Assembly (NCBI RefSeq): GCF_002099425.1
Contig: NW_018344038.1
Span: 248,001 to 312,000, forward strand
DNA: 64,000 nt
DNA from: Phascolarctos cinereus
Taxonomy: Eukaryota > Chordata > Mammalia > Diprotodontia > Phascolarctidae
Reading direction: 5' to 3'
The notes under the pieces are model-generated. The model searched no databases, was not told the origin of the DNA, and was given only the letters and a program-made list of their open reading frames with translations. Shown piece by piece: positions 1-10,850 of this stretch; within the stretch, counting starts at the first letter, position 1; every line of letters begins with the position of its first letter. The position numbers were made by a program, and so were the translations under genes.

Positions 1-112
1 GCCCAAGGCCACAGCTAGTAAGTGTCTGAGACTAAATTTGAAATCAAGAAGATGAGTCTTCCTGACTGCAGGGCCTGCACTCTATCCACTGCACCACCTA
101 GTTTCCCCTATT
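1..112 (-). repeat. MAR1 SINE, cut by window edge
   Basis: This is the head of a MAR1-type marsupial SINE read on the minus strand. Recognisable parts are CACAGCTAGTAAGTGTCTGAG, GATGAGTCTTCCTGACTGCAG and CTCTATCCACTGCACCACC. The tail half lies beyond the left edge of the window. Confidence 0.8.
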
Positions 113-589
113 GAATTTTAGAAGGTGAGTAAATTTGGACTGAAGTTGCCATATCCAGAGCAGACAAAATACCACATTCTTCTTATAATTACCGTAGTTA
201 CTTAATTATGGATAATTGCAAAGCAAAAAAAAAACAACGGAGAAGTGAGAAATAGATTTTTTTTTAAAAAAAACTTTCTATGGTCCCTGTATCTTGTTGG
301 GCCTTTTTAGTTACATTGAAAATAAATTGTACTTGAGAGAAACGGTGATTTTGGGCACTTTTCAAAAGAACATAAAATATACAACTTGAGGTCTGGAAGG
401 CAGCCTTTCTCCACTCTTGATTCTGGATTTGCTAGATTTGGCTGGAGTCCTGCCATTCTTATTTTCTCTTCCCATTCTTCCTCAAGAAGTAAGGAACAAG
501 AAACAAGCTTCAGACAAGAATTAGCGGAGTATTTGGTTCTTCTAAAGGATGCAGAAAAGACCTTAGAAACCGTTTGGTCCAACCTCTTC
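113..589. other. Unique AT-rich sequence, nothing recognised
   Basis: No repeat or gene is recognised. Short frames of 91 and 79 codons overlap on opposite strands at 307-625 and show no domain. Confidence 0.5.
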
Positions 590-843
590 GTCTCTGGCTT
601 CTTTCAAGGATCACCTTCTGCATGACACCTTTCCTGGTCCTCCTCAACAGCTAACTCCTTCCTCCATTGGTTAGTTCCCCCCAACCCCAGCTTTTCTTAT
701 ATCTGTTTGTGTTTCATAGATACTTGTATATGTACTTGTTTCCCCTGCTAGATGTAAGCAAGCTCTTGGTGGGCAGAGACTGCTTCACTTTGTTTTTGTG
801 TCCCCGGTGCCTAGCACAGTGTTTTAAAAATGATTGTTGATTA
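590..843 (+). repeat. L2 LINE 3' end
   Basis: The order is typical of the L2 3' region: a 'tcaccttctgcatgacacctttcc' type stretch, then AGATGTAAGCAAGCTCTTGG, GGGCAGAGACTG, TGTCCCCGGTGCCTAGCACAG and a short tail. It is strongly diverged. Confidence 0.7.
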
Positions 844-845
844 AT

Positions 846-945
846 TTTACAGATAAGAAAACCATGGTCCACAGAAATGAAGTGACTTGCCCAACATTAC
901 TGAGTTAGTGTGGCAAAAGCTATACGTCTGTCTATATCACTTCTC
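846..945 (-). repeat. MIR-type SINE fragment
   Basis: TTTTACAGATAAGAAAACCATG followed by AAGTGACTTGCCCAACATTA is the reverse complement of the MIR core. It abuts the preceding L2 tail directly. Confidence 0.7.
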
Positions 946-1034
946 CTAGACAGTGTTCTTTTGATCTTTTTTTTTTTGCATTATACACTACCTCTAATTT
1001 ATTTTTGTTTTTTGTTTTTCCAGAATTTTTGCAC

Positions 1035-1176
1035 CTAGGTGCAGCTCTGCTACTTACTATCTTAGGCAGTCACCAAGCCTCTCTGAGCCTCAGTCTCTTA
1101 AATCTGTAAAATGAAGGGCTTGCACCCGATAATTTTTGATGTCCCTTCTAGCTCCCAATCTATGTTCCTCTGATCA
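1035..1176 (+). repeat. MIR3/Ther2 SINE fragment
   Basis: CTCTGAGCCTCAGTCTCTTAAATCTGTAAAATGAAG is followed by CCTTCTAGCTCCCAATCTATG, the MIR3-type tail. The tRNA-like head is largely missing. Confidence 0.7.
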
Positions 1177-1849
1177 AGCACTTCTAGTTTGTTTGAGTCG
1201 GTGTATACTTCATAGCTGCCACCCCCATAGCAGAGCAGCAGTAATTTCATTGTACCATGATGTATCTTAACAGCCAGTTGGGATTCCATTGAATAACAGG
1301 ATTTCATGTTTAAATTACTACCATGCAACCACATAAGTAGTAGCTCAGGATTCTGTAGGTTTCAAGATGAAACAGATTTCAGATGATGGGCAGGAGAAGC
1401 CAGCTCTCTCTGTCTCTGTCTCTCTCTTGGTTTCTCTCTGTGTGTTTCTGTCTCTCTGTTCCCCTCTGTCCCTCTCTCCCTATCTGCCTGTCTGTCTCAG
1501 TACCCTGGGAATGCTGACAAGCCATGCAAAAAGGCCTCTAGAATCGATTTTTCTTGGCCTCCAGTTCTGGAGCACCTTGAACTATGCTTTAAGGGCAAGG
1601 TCTGCTTACAGTGTGTCAATAGTATCCCCCCAAAAAGGTATTGGGCATGTTGTGCCTCAGTTTCCATGCACAAATTATTAGTCCTATACTGGATTTTCTC
1701 TACCATGCCTCAGAAATCTCTTCATTCTTGAAGGCCACTCTAGTACTGGACTTCACATATTGGAAGCATCCTACACCCCTACAGCTTCTGTCTCTGATTG
1801 GATGGCACCTTCTAAAATCTCTATTAAAGAGGCCACCAAAGCAGCCATG
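1177..1849. other. Unique sequence with CT-rich tract
   Basis: Positions 1408-1500 are a pyrimidine-rich tract (CTCTCTGT and CTGTCTCT variants) that generates an artefactual 104-codon frame. The rest shows no recognised feature; 1720-1849 may be a decayed upstream part of the next L2. Confidence 0.5.
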
Positions 1850-2072
1850 GCTTCCTCTCCAGGCCACAATCTGGACTTTCTTTCATAACTGTGATAAGCC
1901 CTTTATCTCTGCCTGCCCCCTCTTCAGCCTTCTTTTAAGTGCTGTCTTCCTCCATTAGAATATAAGCTCCTTGTGAGCTGGGACTATCTTTCTGCTTCTA
2001 TTTGTATTCTCAGTGCTTAGCATGTTCCTAGCCTATAGTAAGTTCTTAATAAATGCCTGTTGACTGACTGTC
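1850..2072 (+). repeat. L2 LINE 3' end
   Basis: TCCATTAGAATATAAGCTCC, GAGCTGGGACTATCTTTC, CAGTGCTTAGCATGTTCCTA and TTCTTAATAAATGCCTGTTG form an L2 tail ending in TGACTGACTG. Confidence 0.8.
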
Positions 2073-2411
2073 CAAAAAAAATCCATTTTTGTCTCTGTAT
2101 TACCAAGTGTAGGGAAACATTTTTATTTTATATTACCTCAGTTGGTGTTGAAATATATTTATATCCTTATATATCAAATGAAATTGTGTATGTGAAGTAT
2201 TTTGCAAACTTTAAAGCACTATATAAATGTTAATGAATATTTAAAATGAAGATATTGATGCCAAATTATTTTGTTTTTTTAAAAAACTAGCTTAAAATAT
2301 CTTTACTTTAAGTTACAAAAATAAATTATGCTGGTATTTTATATACACACATCTATGTATATATGTTAATTTTATCCCAATTAAGACTCTCACTTGGTAT
2401 TCTGTTATAAA
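2073..2411. other. AT-rich sequence with a MIR crumb
   Basis: AAGTATTTTGCAAACTTTAAAG near 2196-2232 matches the end of a MIR element on the plus strand. The remainder is AT-rich and unrecognised. Confidence 0.45.
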
Positions 2412-2790
2412 CCAATCACCAAGTATTTATTAAATGCCTATTATTCTTCAGGTATTGTGTTAGGCCCTGGGCATACAAACAGAAAAGGTAAAATAGCCCC
2501 TACCCTCTAGAGGTGTCTGTTCTTCTACTTGCATTCTGTGAACTGCAGCATGTAAAAACTACAATATATACATACATTACATTGTAATGAGATGAAAGGA
2601 CATTAGCCACTGGACGAACAAGAGCTCCTCTTGAAGGAGGTAGCATTTGAACCAAAAGGGGACAAACGGGATCTAAGAGTCAGAGGTGAAGATGGAGAGG
2701 ATTCCAGGCATAGGGAGATAGTCTTTCAAAGATGGCGGCAGGCGATGGAGTGTTCTGTAAGGGCACAGCCATTAGGCCAGCCATCTCATG
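2412..2790 (-). repeat. L2 LINE 3' region
   Basis: Reading starts with the reversed tail (AAGTATTTATTAAATGCCTA, TAGGCCCTGGGCATACAAAC, CCCTACCCTCTAGAG). It continues into the 'GGAGGTAGCATTTGAACC' and 'GATTCCAGGCATAGGGAGA' segments that lie upstream in L2. The 102-codon frame at 2631-2939 mostly lies in this antisense L2 and is not a gene. Confidence 0.75.
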
Positions 2791-4170
2791 CGTTGGTGCT
2801 ACAGTCTGATCTAGTCCCATTTAATCAAAGTTGGTTTAAGATTTGCCTTACTCTTTTCTACTTCTCAAATTCAACACTGAACTGTCATTTCCTAGAGCTT
2901 AATGGCTTTCATCAGTTTCATTGTTCTTGCTCTGCCTGAGAGAATAAAATCACGCCTAGTGAAGGTCTTCCTCCAACCCACCACCCAGAGCTGAAGGTTC
3001 CTATGATGCTTGTCTTTCATACCTTGGTTCGGTCTTCCAGCAAAAAGTAAGTTGCCCGAGAACTGAGATTCCTTTTTCTTTTTAACTTCCCACAGTCCTT
3101 AGCGCAGGGTTTCCACGCACTGCAGGGGCTCAGAACAAGTTGTTGACCTTAATTTAATGAAACACTGCTGTCAAATTAGCTTTAAAAAGGCCATTTGCTG
3201 TCTCCCCCTTCCAGTGTAGGCTTATCGTGGTGTTTGGGTATTTCTAGTGACTGTTTATCTTCAGCACTGTCTGAATTTTTGTAGCGTCTACTGAAATTCA
3301 GTAAATGTCTCTTTTCAACACATTGCCTTTGATATGAGACTATATTATATCCTAGTCCCCAAAGGAGATCAAGTCCACAAGCTGTGGATTAGCTGTTTGT
3401 AGTGCTTTTCTGGGCCTGCTTGGTTTGCAAAGGGAAAGTATTTAAATTTGGCATTTGTCTAAATTTCCCTTCATGATGCACTTACTCATGGGGAACAAGG
3501 CTCTTTTTCGAATGAGGAGAATTCAGAAGAAACACGGCTGTGTTTCTGAAAGTTTTTTTTCCTTCTTAAAAAAAAAGGCACAAATGCTGAAAATAATATT
3601 TAAAAGCCATAGTTGGCCTCCAGAGCAATTTCTAGATTTGGTTCTACTCAGCATTATTCTCAAACTGCAGTGGGATATTCAGGCCAGGCCTGTGCAGCCA
3701 AAGCATAATAGGAGGCTGAGAGATTATTTTTCCAATCTGCTTTAAAATGTTATAGATCCAAATTAGCCAAATTGATTGTCTGGACCCTTCTGAGTCTGCT
3801 GAATTTGTTAGGCATCCTTATTCCCCTTTGTTTTTGTAATTTAGGACATAAAATGTTTTCATCTTGATTTTGAAATGCTTAAGAGCCTTCTTAGACATGC
3901 CTGGCTCTCACACCCTAAGATTGTGCTGCCTTCTGAGAGGGTGAACCCATCAAAACAATATTGTTCCACGGGATTGCTTCCTTGGGCTCTCACTTTACCC
4001 AATTTTTTTTCAGCCTGACATTTTTAGGGGATCCTGCTGCTCTCATAGTCAAGGTTGATGGCTCATTACTGTTACCATTTCCTCTTTAAATTTTTTTTTT
4101 TGCTTTGAACTTTCTCTTTTACTCAACTGTTAATTTGCTTTTGTCATTACTTTCTTAATGATAGACTAAA
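2791..4170. other. Repeat-poor block
   Basis: About 1.4 kb with no recognisable SINE or LINE in a window otherwise crowded with them. A 96-codon frame at 3455-3745 has no domain I know. It is a candidate for conserved non-coding sequence, by inference only. Confidence 0.45.
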
Positions 4171-4171
4171 T

Positions 4172-4415
4172 GTGGAATAGTATGGAGAGCTGGCCCCAGA
4201 GCCACAGAGACCCTAATTCAAGTCCTGCTGCTGATGTAGTAGCCAGGTAATCCTGGATGATTCACCTCAACTTCCAGTGTCTTGGGCACTTCTCTTAAAA
4301 CTACAAATTGCAGAGAAAGTGCTGAGATCCATTCGAAGAGGGAATTTCCTCATCTAGGAATTCCCTATATGGGTGAAATCACAGATCCACTCCTTTACCC
4401 TATAATCTTAGTGGG
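4172..4415 (+). repeat. MIR-type SINE with GAAATCACAG tail
   Basis: The head is MIR/tRNA-like (AATTCAAGTCCTGCTGCTGA). It is followed by AAAACTACAAATTGCAGAGA, GTGCTGAGATCC, GGAATTTCCTCATCTAGGAA and GGGTGAAATCACAG. The same layout recurs near 11.5, 23.3, 32.9, 35.4, 36.9 and 39.2 kb, so it is a distinct subfamily; I do not assign its library name. Confidence 0.7.
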
Positions 4416-4892
4416 CATAGAAAGTCGTGTGAGTTAATAAGCCTCTGAACACCAGAATTCATCCCTTCCTTGTTACTCTCTTGCAGCACATTAAAGAGTG
4501 AAGATACCTGCTTTTCTGGTGAATGGCTTGAAAGGAATAACAAATTCTACAAGATCTGATTACAGTGATTGTTTCATATCTGAGACTGTTACATTGAGTA
4601 AGTGGGTAAAAAAAATGGGCAGGCTCCAAGAGTTCTGTGAGGACAGTGCAGGTATTTTTCTTAGAGATGCTGTGACAATGAAAAGGAGATATTTCTTGAC
4701 TTACAAATGTGCTTGGGAAAATGTTTGGATAGGATTTCAGTCTTGATAACCCCTTTGGGCATGACTGAAATATTTTCTACCTTTTTTTTAAACCAGGAAC
4801 TCAGTGAAACTAAGGAGCTCTGGTGAGCCTGGGAACCTGAAAAGAGAGAAGGCTGGGGGTTGGCTTAGGAGGATGCCAAGGCATTTTTCCCC
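4416..4892. other. Unique sequence, nothing recognised
   Basis: An 82-codon frame at 4498-4746 has no recognisable domain. No repeat is recognised. Confidence 0.45.
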
Positions 4893-5060
4893 CTTTTTTC
4901 AGTCATTTTTCAGTTGTGTCTGATTCTTGCTGACCCCATTTGGAGTTTTCTTGGCAAAGATACTGGAGTGGTTTGCCATTTCCTTTTCCAGATCATTTTA
5001 CAGATGAGGAAACTGAAGCAAACAGGGTGAAGTGACTTCCCCAGCCCTTACTCCCTGACA
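4893..5060 (-). repeat. MAR1 SINE, tail half
   Basis: CAGTTGTGTCTGATTCTTGC, CCCCATTTGGAGTTTTCTTGG, GATACTGGAGTGGTTTGCC and ATTTTACAGATGAGGAAACTG are the RTE/Bov-B-like tail and CORE of MAR1 in reverse complement. The head is missing. Confidence 0.85.
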
Positions 5061-5065
5061 AAAGC

Positions 5066-5265
5066 AGGTCATGGATCCTAGGATGATAGAGTTAAAACAA
5101 GAAAGGACCATAGAGGACATTAAGTCCAATCCTCACATGTATGTGAGGAAGCTGAGGCCCAGAAAGTTTAAGTGCCTTGCCCAGTGTCACACAGCTAGTA
5201 TCTGAGGTGGCATTCATGTCCTAGTCTTCCTAATCCCAAAGCCAACACTATCTTGCAGACCTCTT
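5066..5265 (-). repeat. MIR3/Ther2 SINE
   Basis: Matches are GATCCTAGGATGATAGAGTT, ACATTAAGTCCAATCCTCAC, GAGGAAGCTGAGGCCCAGA, GTGCCTTGCCCAGTGTCACA and a decayed head. It is nearly full length. Confidence 0.8.
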
Positions 5266-5344
5266 TGGGCATTTTGGGATTGAGAATTACCACACCCCTT
5301 TGGTAATAAGTTTTGTCATTAGGGGATTAGATTTGATTACCATT

Positions 5345-5583
5345 AAATTGGTAGTAGATAGAGTACTGGGCCTATACTCAGGAAGACTCATCTTCTTGAC
5401 TTCAAATCTGGCCTCAGACACTTCCTAGCTATATGACCCAAGGCAAGTCATTTAACCATGTCTGCCTCAGTTTCCTCATGTAAAATGTGCTGGAAAAGGA
5501 AACGGCAAACCACTCCAGTATCTTTGTCAAGAAAACCCCAAACTGGGTCATAAAGAGTTGGACACAATTGAACAACAACAAAA
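5345..5583 (+). repeat. MAR1 SINE, near full length
   Basis: Head GTAGATAGAGTACTGGGCCT, core GGCCTCAGACACTTCCTAGC and CCTCAGTTTCCTCATGTAAA, then tail AACGGCAAACCACTCCAGTA, AAGAGTTGGACACAATTGAA and CAACAACAAAA. A 78-codon antisense frame at 5448-5684 lies largely in it and is not a gene. Confidence 0.88.
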
Positions 5584-6635
5584 TTCTCTTTAGTTTTCAA
5601 CTTTACAGCAAGTGTCCAAGTGTCTACCAACAACAATGCTAGATGTGGATAGAGAAAGAAAGAAATTAAGATCTCTGCTGTCAAAAGGCTAGAAAGTCTT
5701 AAAATGTTGGTCTCTGGAGCTGCTCAGCACCTGAGTTTCTCAGCCACAGATAAAAGCAAATCTCCAAAGACCAACAAATAAACAAAAATACATGTAGTAC
5801 TTTTTAAACTTTATGCTCCATACATATCCCTGTGACTCCAGACACCATTTCTAACACTCCAATGACATTTGGCTGATTTCATTACCTACTATTATAGTTC
5901 CCAGTATGAAACAAACAAACACAACAAACCAAGGAAGGAGGACAAATCCAACTTACAGAAGGGCCTTTGAATGAACAGAGCAGTGTTTCCGTGCTAAGAA
6001 TACTGTGGTGCAGACCCTGCTGCTGGTTGTCTTCATACATGGCATTAACTGGTAGTGACCATTTGACAGAAATCCCTTGAGATGGGGATGCCTCTTTAAA
6101 TGACTTTACTTCTTGTTCAGTTTTTTTTTTTATGAGACCAGGGTTCTTGAGGAGTCCTGTGAGAAGTAGGAGACTTGGAGCTCAGACTTGGAACTTTAGC
6201 TGAGTCTCAACTATGGGTGGCAAGAATGTAGCACCAGAAAGCTTGGCAGCAACAGCCGTGCTGCAGCTCATATCATGTGAAAGGCCCGTGGGCAGCTTGC
6301 CAGGTGAAGGAGGAGAGGTACAATCGAAAGGATGGCTGGTGGTGTTGTCCACATCCTCATTTACTTCAGTATCCCTGTAATTTTACCAAAATAGGTGTTC
6401 CCTCCACCAATGCAGATGACTGTAGTCCTTAGTAGAGTTTCATAAGTTGTCAACAGCCAAAGAAGTTCACTTGTGAACAACCTTCTGGGCATGAGTGTCT
6501 CCAGTTTAACTAAGAAGCCTCTTGATTCATCCCTGGACTGGTACTTAACATTTTTTTTCTCTCCAGCTTGGTGGCCCATACCATAGTTTTCAGTCCACTG
6601 GCATAGCCTTTGAAAGCAAGAATAATCTTGATATC
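5584..6635. other. Unique sequence, nothing recognised
   Basis: No repeat family is recognised. A 111-codon minus-strand frame at 6361-6696 runs into the next SINE and has no domain. Confidence 0.45.
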
Positions 6636-6912
6636 TGGGTGACTGTGGTGCAGTGGATAGGATGGGGGGCCAGGAGTCAGAAAGAAGTGAATTCAAATGT
6701 GACTTCAGAAACTTATTGGCTGTGTGACCCTGGGTGAGTCACTTAACCCCTGTTTGCCTCAGTGTCCTCATCTATAAAATAAGGATAATAACTGCACCTG
6801 CCTCCCAGGATTGTTGTGAAGATAAAATGAGAGATATTTGTAAAGCACTTAGTAATTAGTAAGTACATTGGCACTTTAGTAAGTGCTACATAAATGTTAG
6901 CTATCATTGTTG
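6636..6912 (+). repeat. MIR SINE, near full length
   Basis: All parts are visible: head (GTGCAGTGGATAGGATGG), B-box-like AATTCAAATG, core TGTGTGACCCTGGGTGAGTCA, CCTCATCTATAAAATAAGGATAA, ATTGTTGTGAAGATAAAATG and the GTAAGTGCTACATAAATG tail. Confidence 0.85.
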
Positions 6913-7084
6913 TGGGGGTTGTTGCTATATTGAGATGTCAGAGTAGGAATTTAACGAAGGGCCCACATCTAATATAATTGACATCAGCTTTATCAGTAGA
7001 AGCAAGACACAAACGAGAATTTTATTTCATACGTACACACAAAAACACATACCTATACCCATGGCCTCTCCAGAACACAAAAAT

Positions 7085-7262
7085 GTACTCATATACACAT
7101 TTAAATTTAATCTGTACTATCAATACTTTCTTAATTCTAGACAATCCACAAAACAATTAATCAAACCTTGACTTATGGCAATTGCTGATTTCTGAGGAGT
7201 AAATGCTCACATTGAAAGTTTAACACTGGGCTCTCACAAACCTGTTAGAGCTGGCTCCAGCA
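7085..7262. repeat. Unidentified repeat R1, copy 1
   Basis: This stretch aligns with 42885-43073. Shared words include ACAAAACAAT, GCTGATTTCTGAGG versus GCTAATTTCTGAGG, and AGCTGGCTCCAGCAC versus AGCTAGCTCCAGCAC. I cannot name the family. A dinucleotide tract follows soon after both copies. Confidence 0.6.
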
Positions 7263-7279
7263 CGTCCCTGCCCTCCTTT

Positions 7280-7281
<2 letters not shown>

Positions 7282-7316
<35 letters not shown>
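7282..7316 (+). repeat. (CA)n microsatellite
   Basis: About 17 CA units, followed by an alternating TA/TG-rich stretch to about 7400. Confidence 0.95.
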
Positions 7317-7319
<3 letters not shown>

Positions 7320-7849
7320 GTATATTGTATATGTATGCATATACATACAGTATTTATATATATTATGTATACTGTAGTTCTCTCTATGTATGTATATTTA
7401 TAAATATTTTCTTTTTTAATTTATGGAATAAAGCAAGCATTTCCATAACATAGTATAATAAAAAAAAGATGATTGCACATGAAACTGTAGATGTATTATG
7501 TACAATTTGCTATTTCTTTTAAATATAATAAATAATAGTTATCATGTAATAGAAGTATATATATGTATGCACTTTATTTTTCTCTATTCTATTTTTCTCT
7601 ACCTATATATGTTATATATGTGTGTGTTTATGTGAAAATATAAAGAAATATATACAAAGAAAAATTAAAAGTCCTTTAAGTAGCCAAAATATCTATCACA
7701 AAACCCACACATTAAAGTTCAAGTTCTTTATTCAAGGGAGACATCTTCAGCTCTCACTCAGAAACTATTTATTCTTATTTTAGATACAGTTCTAACAAGC
7801 TTAATTATCTTGATTTATTAGGAGAGAGTTCATACAAGAGCAATGATTT
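7317..7849. other. AT-rich sequence, nothing recognised
   Basis: Very AT-rich with many ATAT and TGTATG words up to about 7660. No gene or repeat family is recognised. Confidence 0.5.
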
Positions 7850-8003
7850 AGCACTGGACTGGACCTGGAGGCCATCCAGTCCAACCCTCTCTTTTTATAA
7901 ATGAGGAAGCTGAGACTCAGAGAGTGACTTGTCCGAAGCCACATAGTTTGTTAATAGCAGACAGGAGATTTGAACCTGAGTCTTTCCTCTCTTTGAGTCA
8001 ACA
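7850..8003 (-). repeat. MIR3/Ther2 SINE
   Basis: GGCCATCCAGTCCAACCCTC, AAATGAGGAAGCTGAGACTC, GTGACTTGTCCGAAGCCACA and GATTTGAACCTGAGTC are the reversed MIR3 core and head. Confidence 0.8.
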
Positions 8004-8344
8004 AGAAGTAAAAGCAGATAAGCAATACCAGGAAGTGTACAGACAACTATAAAAAGTACACCTCTCCGGTACCGTTCTGCAAAGAGGAGCAACCTCTGCT
8101 CAGGTAGTCCCTGAAGGCATTGCAGTGTTTGAGTTGAATACAATAATTGACATACATAATAATGAAAACAATAAGGCCAAAAGCATCAATAAAAGGTTAA
8201 ATTATGTTCTATGCACTCTGTTAAAGAAAGCAGAAAAATAAAGAGTCCATTTCAGAAAGATTGCCAGCAAAAATGATTAAAATGTTTTAAATGGTGATTA
8301 AAGGGATAAGCTGTAGTTATCTGGAAATCCCCTTTGTATAGATG
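8004..8344. other. Unique sequence, nothing recognised
   Basis: No feature is recognised in these 340 bases. Confidence 0.45.
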
Positions 8345-8537
8345 ACCTGAGCTGGATTTGGAGTGAAATAACCTGAGTCTGATTTCCAGCTCTGCCAACT
8401 AATACCTGTATGACCTTAGGCCTGTGACTTAACCTCTCTTATACTTCATTTCCTCTTCTCTACAGTAAGGAGGTAGAGGGGAAATTGGACTAGATGACCT
8501 CTGAACTCACATCTATAAATCTATGACTCTATGATCC
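8345..8537 (+). repeat. MIR3/Ther2 SINE
   Basis: TGATTTCCAGCTCTGCCAAC, CTGTGACTTAACCTCTCTTA, GGACTAGATGACCTCTGAAC and CTATGACTCTATGATCC give head to tail of a MIR3 copy. Confidence 0.8.
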
Positions 8538-9385
8538 AATTAACACATTCCTTAATGGTGCTGATTAATTGAAGAAATCCACTCCCCCCACAAATGCCCC
8601 TCTAATTGTTATTCTTTATATAGTCATTCACTATAGCTACTCTCTCCATCTTACAATGGTAAATTGGAGACTGAACAGAACAGATTCTAGAGATGATCTG
8701 GTTTTTCCTTCTGATTAATAGAAAAACCAGAGTTGAAGGATCACAATTATTTTGGTAGTGACGGTGACAGCAGCATAAGCACTCACACTAGCAGCATCAG
8801 TTACCATTTAATGAGCCAGATTCTCCCCACTGTCTCTTTCAAGACACCAGGGTACCATTTTGTACAGTGGAGTGATAAATTAAATGATACTCCAGTGGCT
8901 TAAAAGAGTTACAGAACCCTCCTACTTGTACTCTACTTATTACCCAGGAGGGACTAAACCTCTGGGGAGTTCCATTGAGAGTCTGCAGGATAGATGTCTT
9001 TGCACTAGGCCCCATTGTATTTTCCTTTATTATGTTAGATATAATAGACATTACTGAATACTCCATTAAGAAAACTGAGGCCATGGGTCCTTTGGTTTTG
9101 TCCTCTATTAGAAGTTCAAAGAGGAGAGAAAGAATTCTTATGCAGATGATTTCCCCTTAATACAAGATTGGATGAAACTGAGGACATCTGTAAGTTAGCA
9201 AAGACACTGTCCAGACACTCTACATCTTGCATTTTATATGTCTGTTCTTCCAAATTGCCTCAACTTAACTTTTGAATTTGTGTTACCTCATATGCTAAAT
9301 AACCAGAAAAAGTGTACAATGACAAACCAATGAATGTATCCAACTGTCTGCATAATTTTTAAAAACTTTCACAACAGTGTAGATT
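8538..9385. other. Unique sequence, nothing recognised
   Basis: Short overlapping frames at 8839-9084 (minus) and 8975-9160 (plus) show no domain. Only isolated SINE-like words such as AAAACTGAGGCCATGGGTCC occur. Confidence 0.45.
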
Positions 9386-9577
9386 AATGATAAGATTGCA
9401 GAAGTAAATAGAGTGTTGAACCTTGGAGGACCTAACTTCAAATTCTGCCACGGGTTTTATTAGCAGTGTGATCCTGGGCAAGTCACTTAAGTTTCCTAAT
9501 CTATAAAATAGGGACAATGATGGAGCCTACCTCATAGGATTGTTGAGAGACTCAAACAGTATATATGTATGCGTGTA

Positions 9578-9647
<70 letters not shown>

Positions 9648-9695
9648 ACACCTGTCAAATTTCAAAGTACTATGTAAATTCTAGCTATTATTATT
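9386..9695 (+). repeat. MIR SINE with internal microsatellite
   Basis: The head, the TGTGATCCTGGGCAAGTCAC core and the CTACCTCATAGGATTGTTGA segment lie before a (TG)n(TA)n tract. The MIR end (AATTTCAAAGTACTATGTAAA, CTAGCTATTATTATT) lies after it. Confidence 0.8.
9562..9645 (+). repeat. (TG)n(TA)n compound microsatellite
   Basis: An alternating pyrimidine-purine run that changes from TG to TA units, sitting exactly at the ATATATGTAAAG position of the MIR that contains it. Confidence 0.95.
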
Positions 9696-9767
9696 AACCT
9701 TCAGGTTGTGATGGAATTGCTGCTTAATGTAGGTATTAACTAGGAGAAATTTGCTTTCCTTGAACAT

Positions 9768-9957
9768 AAGAAAGATCACAAGATAATAGATCTAAGGCTG
9801 GAAAGGACCTTAGAAGCGATATGATCTAGCCCCTTAATTTTACAGATGAGGCAAATGAAGCCCAGAGAGATGGGGGATTTACCCAAAGTCACATTATGTA
9901 GTAAGTAGATGAGTCTGGATTTGGACCCAGGTCTTCTGACTCCATTTAGATCAGTAT
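9768..9957 (-). repeat. MIR3/Ther2 SINE
   Basis: AGATCTAAGGCTGGAAAGGA, TTTTACAGATGAGGCAAATG, ACCCAAAGTCACATTATGTA and GGACCCAGGTCTTCTGACTC give a nearly complete reversed copy. Confidence 0.82.
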
Positions 9958-9984
9958 TGTTGGTTATTATTACAGGTAAGATTA

Positions 9985-10053
9985 CTTGTTCAGGTAAAGG
10001 TTGGCCCAGATGGCCTTTAAGGACCCTTCCAACTCAGTGATTCAGTGATTCTT
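9985..10053 (+). repeat. MIR3 tail fragment
   Basis: GATGGCCTTTAAGGACCCTTCC and AACTCAGTGATTCAGTGATTC match a MIR3 or L3-type tail on the plus strand. Confidence 0.5.
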
Positions 10054-10769
10054 CTTTTGTAACCATCCAGTGAAAACGGTTTAAAATAAGCCAAGTTTTC
10101 TTAAAGTCATCTTCTTTTCTACACATAGTTGTAGCCATGATTTTGGAGGGACTAAAAATTATATATCAAATAATTTTTTCCTCTGTATAATCCAGGAATT
10201 TAGTAAATGCTGAATTTACCTACCTCTGTAAACCAAACCAAAACTCCTCTCCTCTGTAATAAGAGGAGGAATTCACCCCAGATAGAAGTCTTAGGTGATA
10301 CAGGGCTCACCTTCCCCCAGAGAGAGACCTCCAGCATTATTATGTCGACAGGACTAATTACTGGTATTTCTTGGATACATTATACTAATCGTCTTCTTTC
10401 TTGGCAACAGACAAAATGTATTATTGTCTACATGCAACTGTATTTTGGGGCATATCTTCATGATGATTATTGGATTTATATAAGTGAATTCCAACTGTAC
10501 AATATAGATGGCAGACTTGGAAGAATGCAAGCCAGGATCTTTAGAATTAGCATTTGCTGGTGCCAATGAGTCCCATTACGCACATGTAAACTTCTTTGTG
10601 AATTGTTTTAATTTTCTTCAGTATGGAACTTAAACTTTAAAATCATAAATTTTAATAATCTATCTCTCTTTAAAAAAACTTTCTTTTTTAAAAATAAGGT
10701 TATTCAAATTTTGAGAACTCTAGAGAAATTTAAAATATGCTTCTTGTTAAGTTCCATTTTGTTAGATAC
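10054..10769. other. Unique sequence with a 120-codon frame
   Basis: A 120-codon frame at 10207-10569 begins with MLNLPTSVNQTKT. It has no motif I recognise, and this length is expected by chance here. The 3' part (10590-10740) is AT-rich. Confidence 0.4.
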
Positions 10770-10850
10770 ATAATTATAATAGCTCCCATTGTCTTATTTA
10801 CAAGGCAATCCTGTGAGGTAGCAAATTCAAGTCATATCAGTGCCATTATG
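10770..10850 (-). repeat. Degenerate MIR fragment
   Basis: ATAATAGCTCCCATTGTCTTA and AATCCTGTGAGGTAG match the reversed 3' half of MIR. Confidence 0.45.

Noticed and set aside
2631-2939. 102-codon frame with charged N-terminus
   Set aside because: Most of it is antisense L2 3' sequence.
10207-10569. 120-codon frame in unique sequence
   Set aside because: No recognised domain, no visible splice or promoter context, and the length is within chance expectation for AT-rich DNA of this size.
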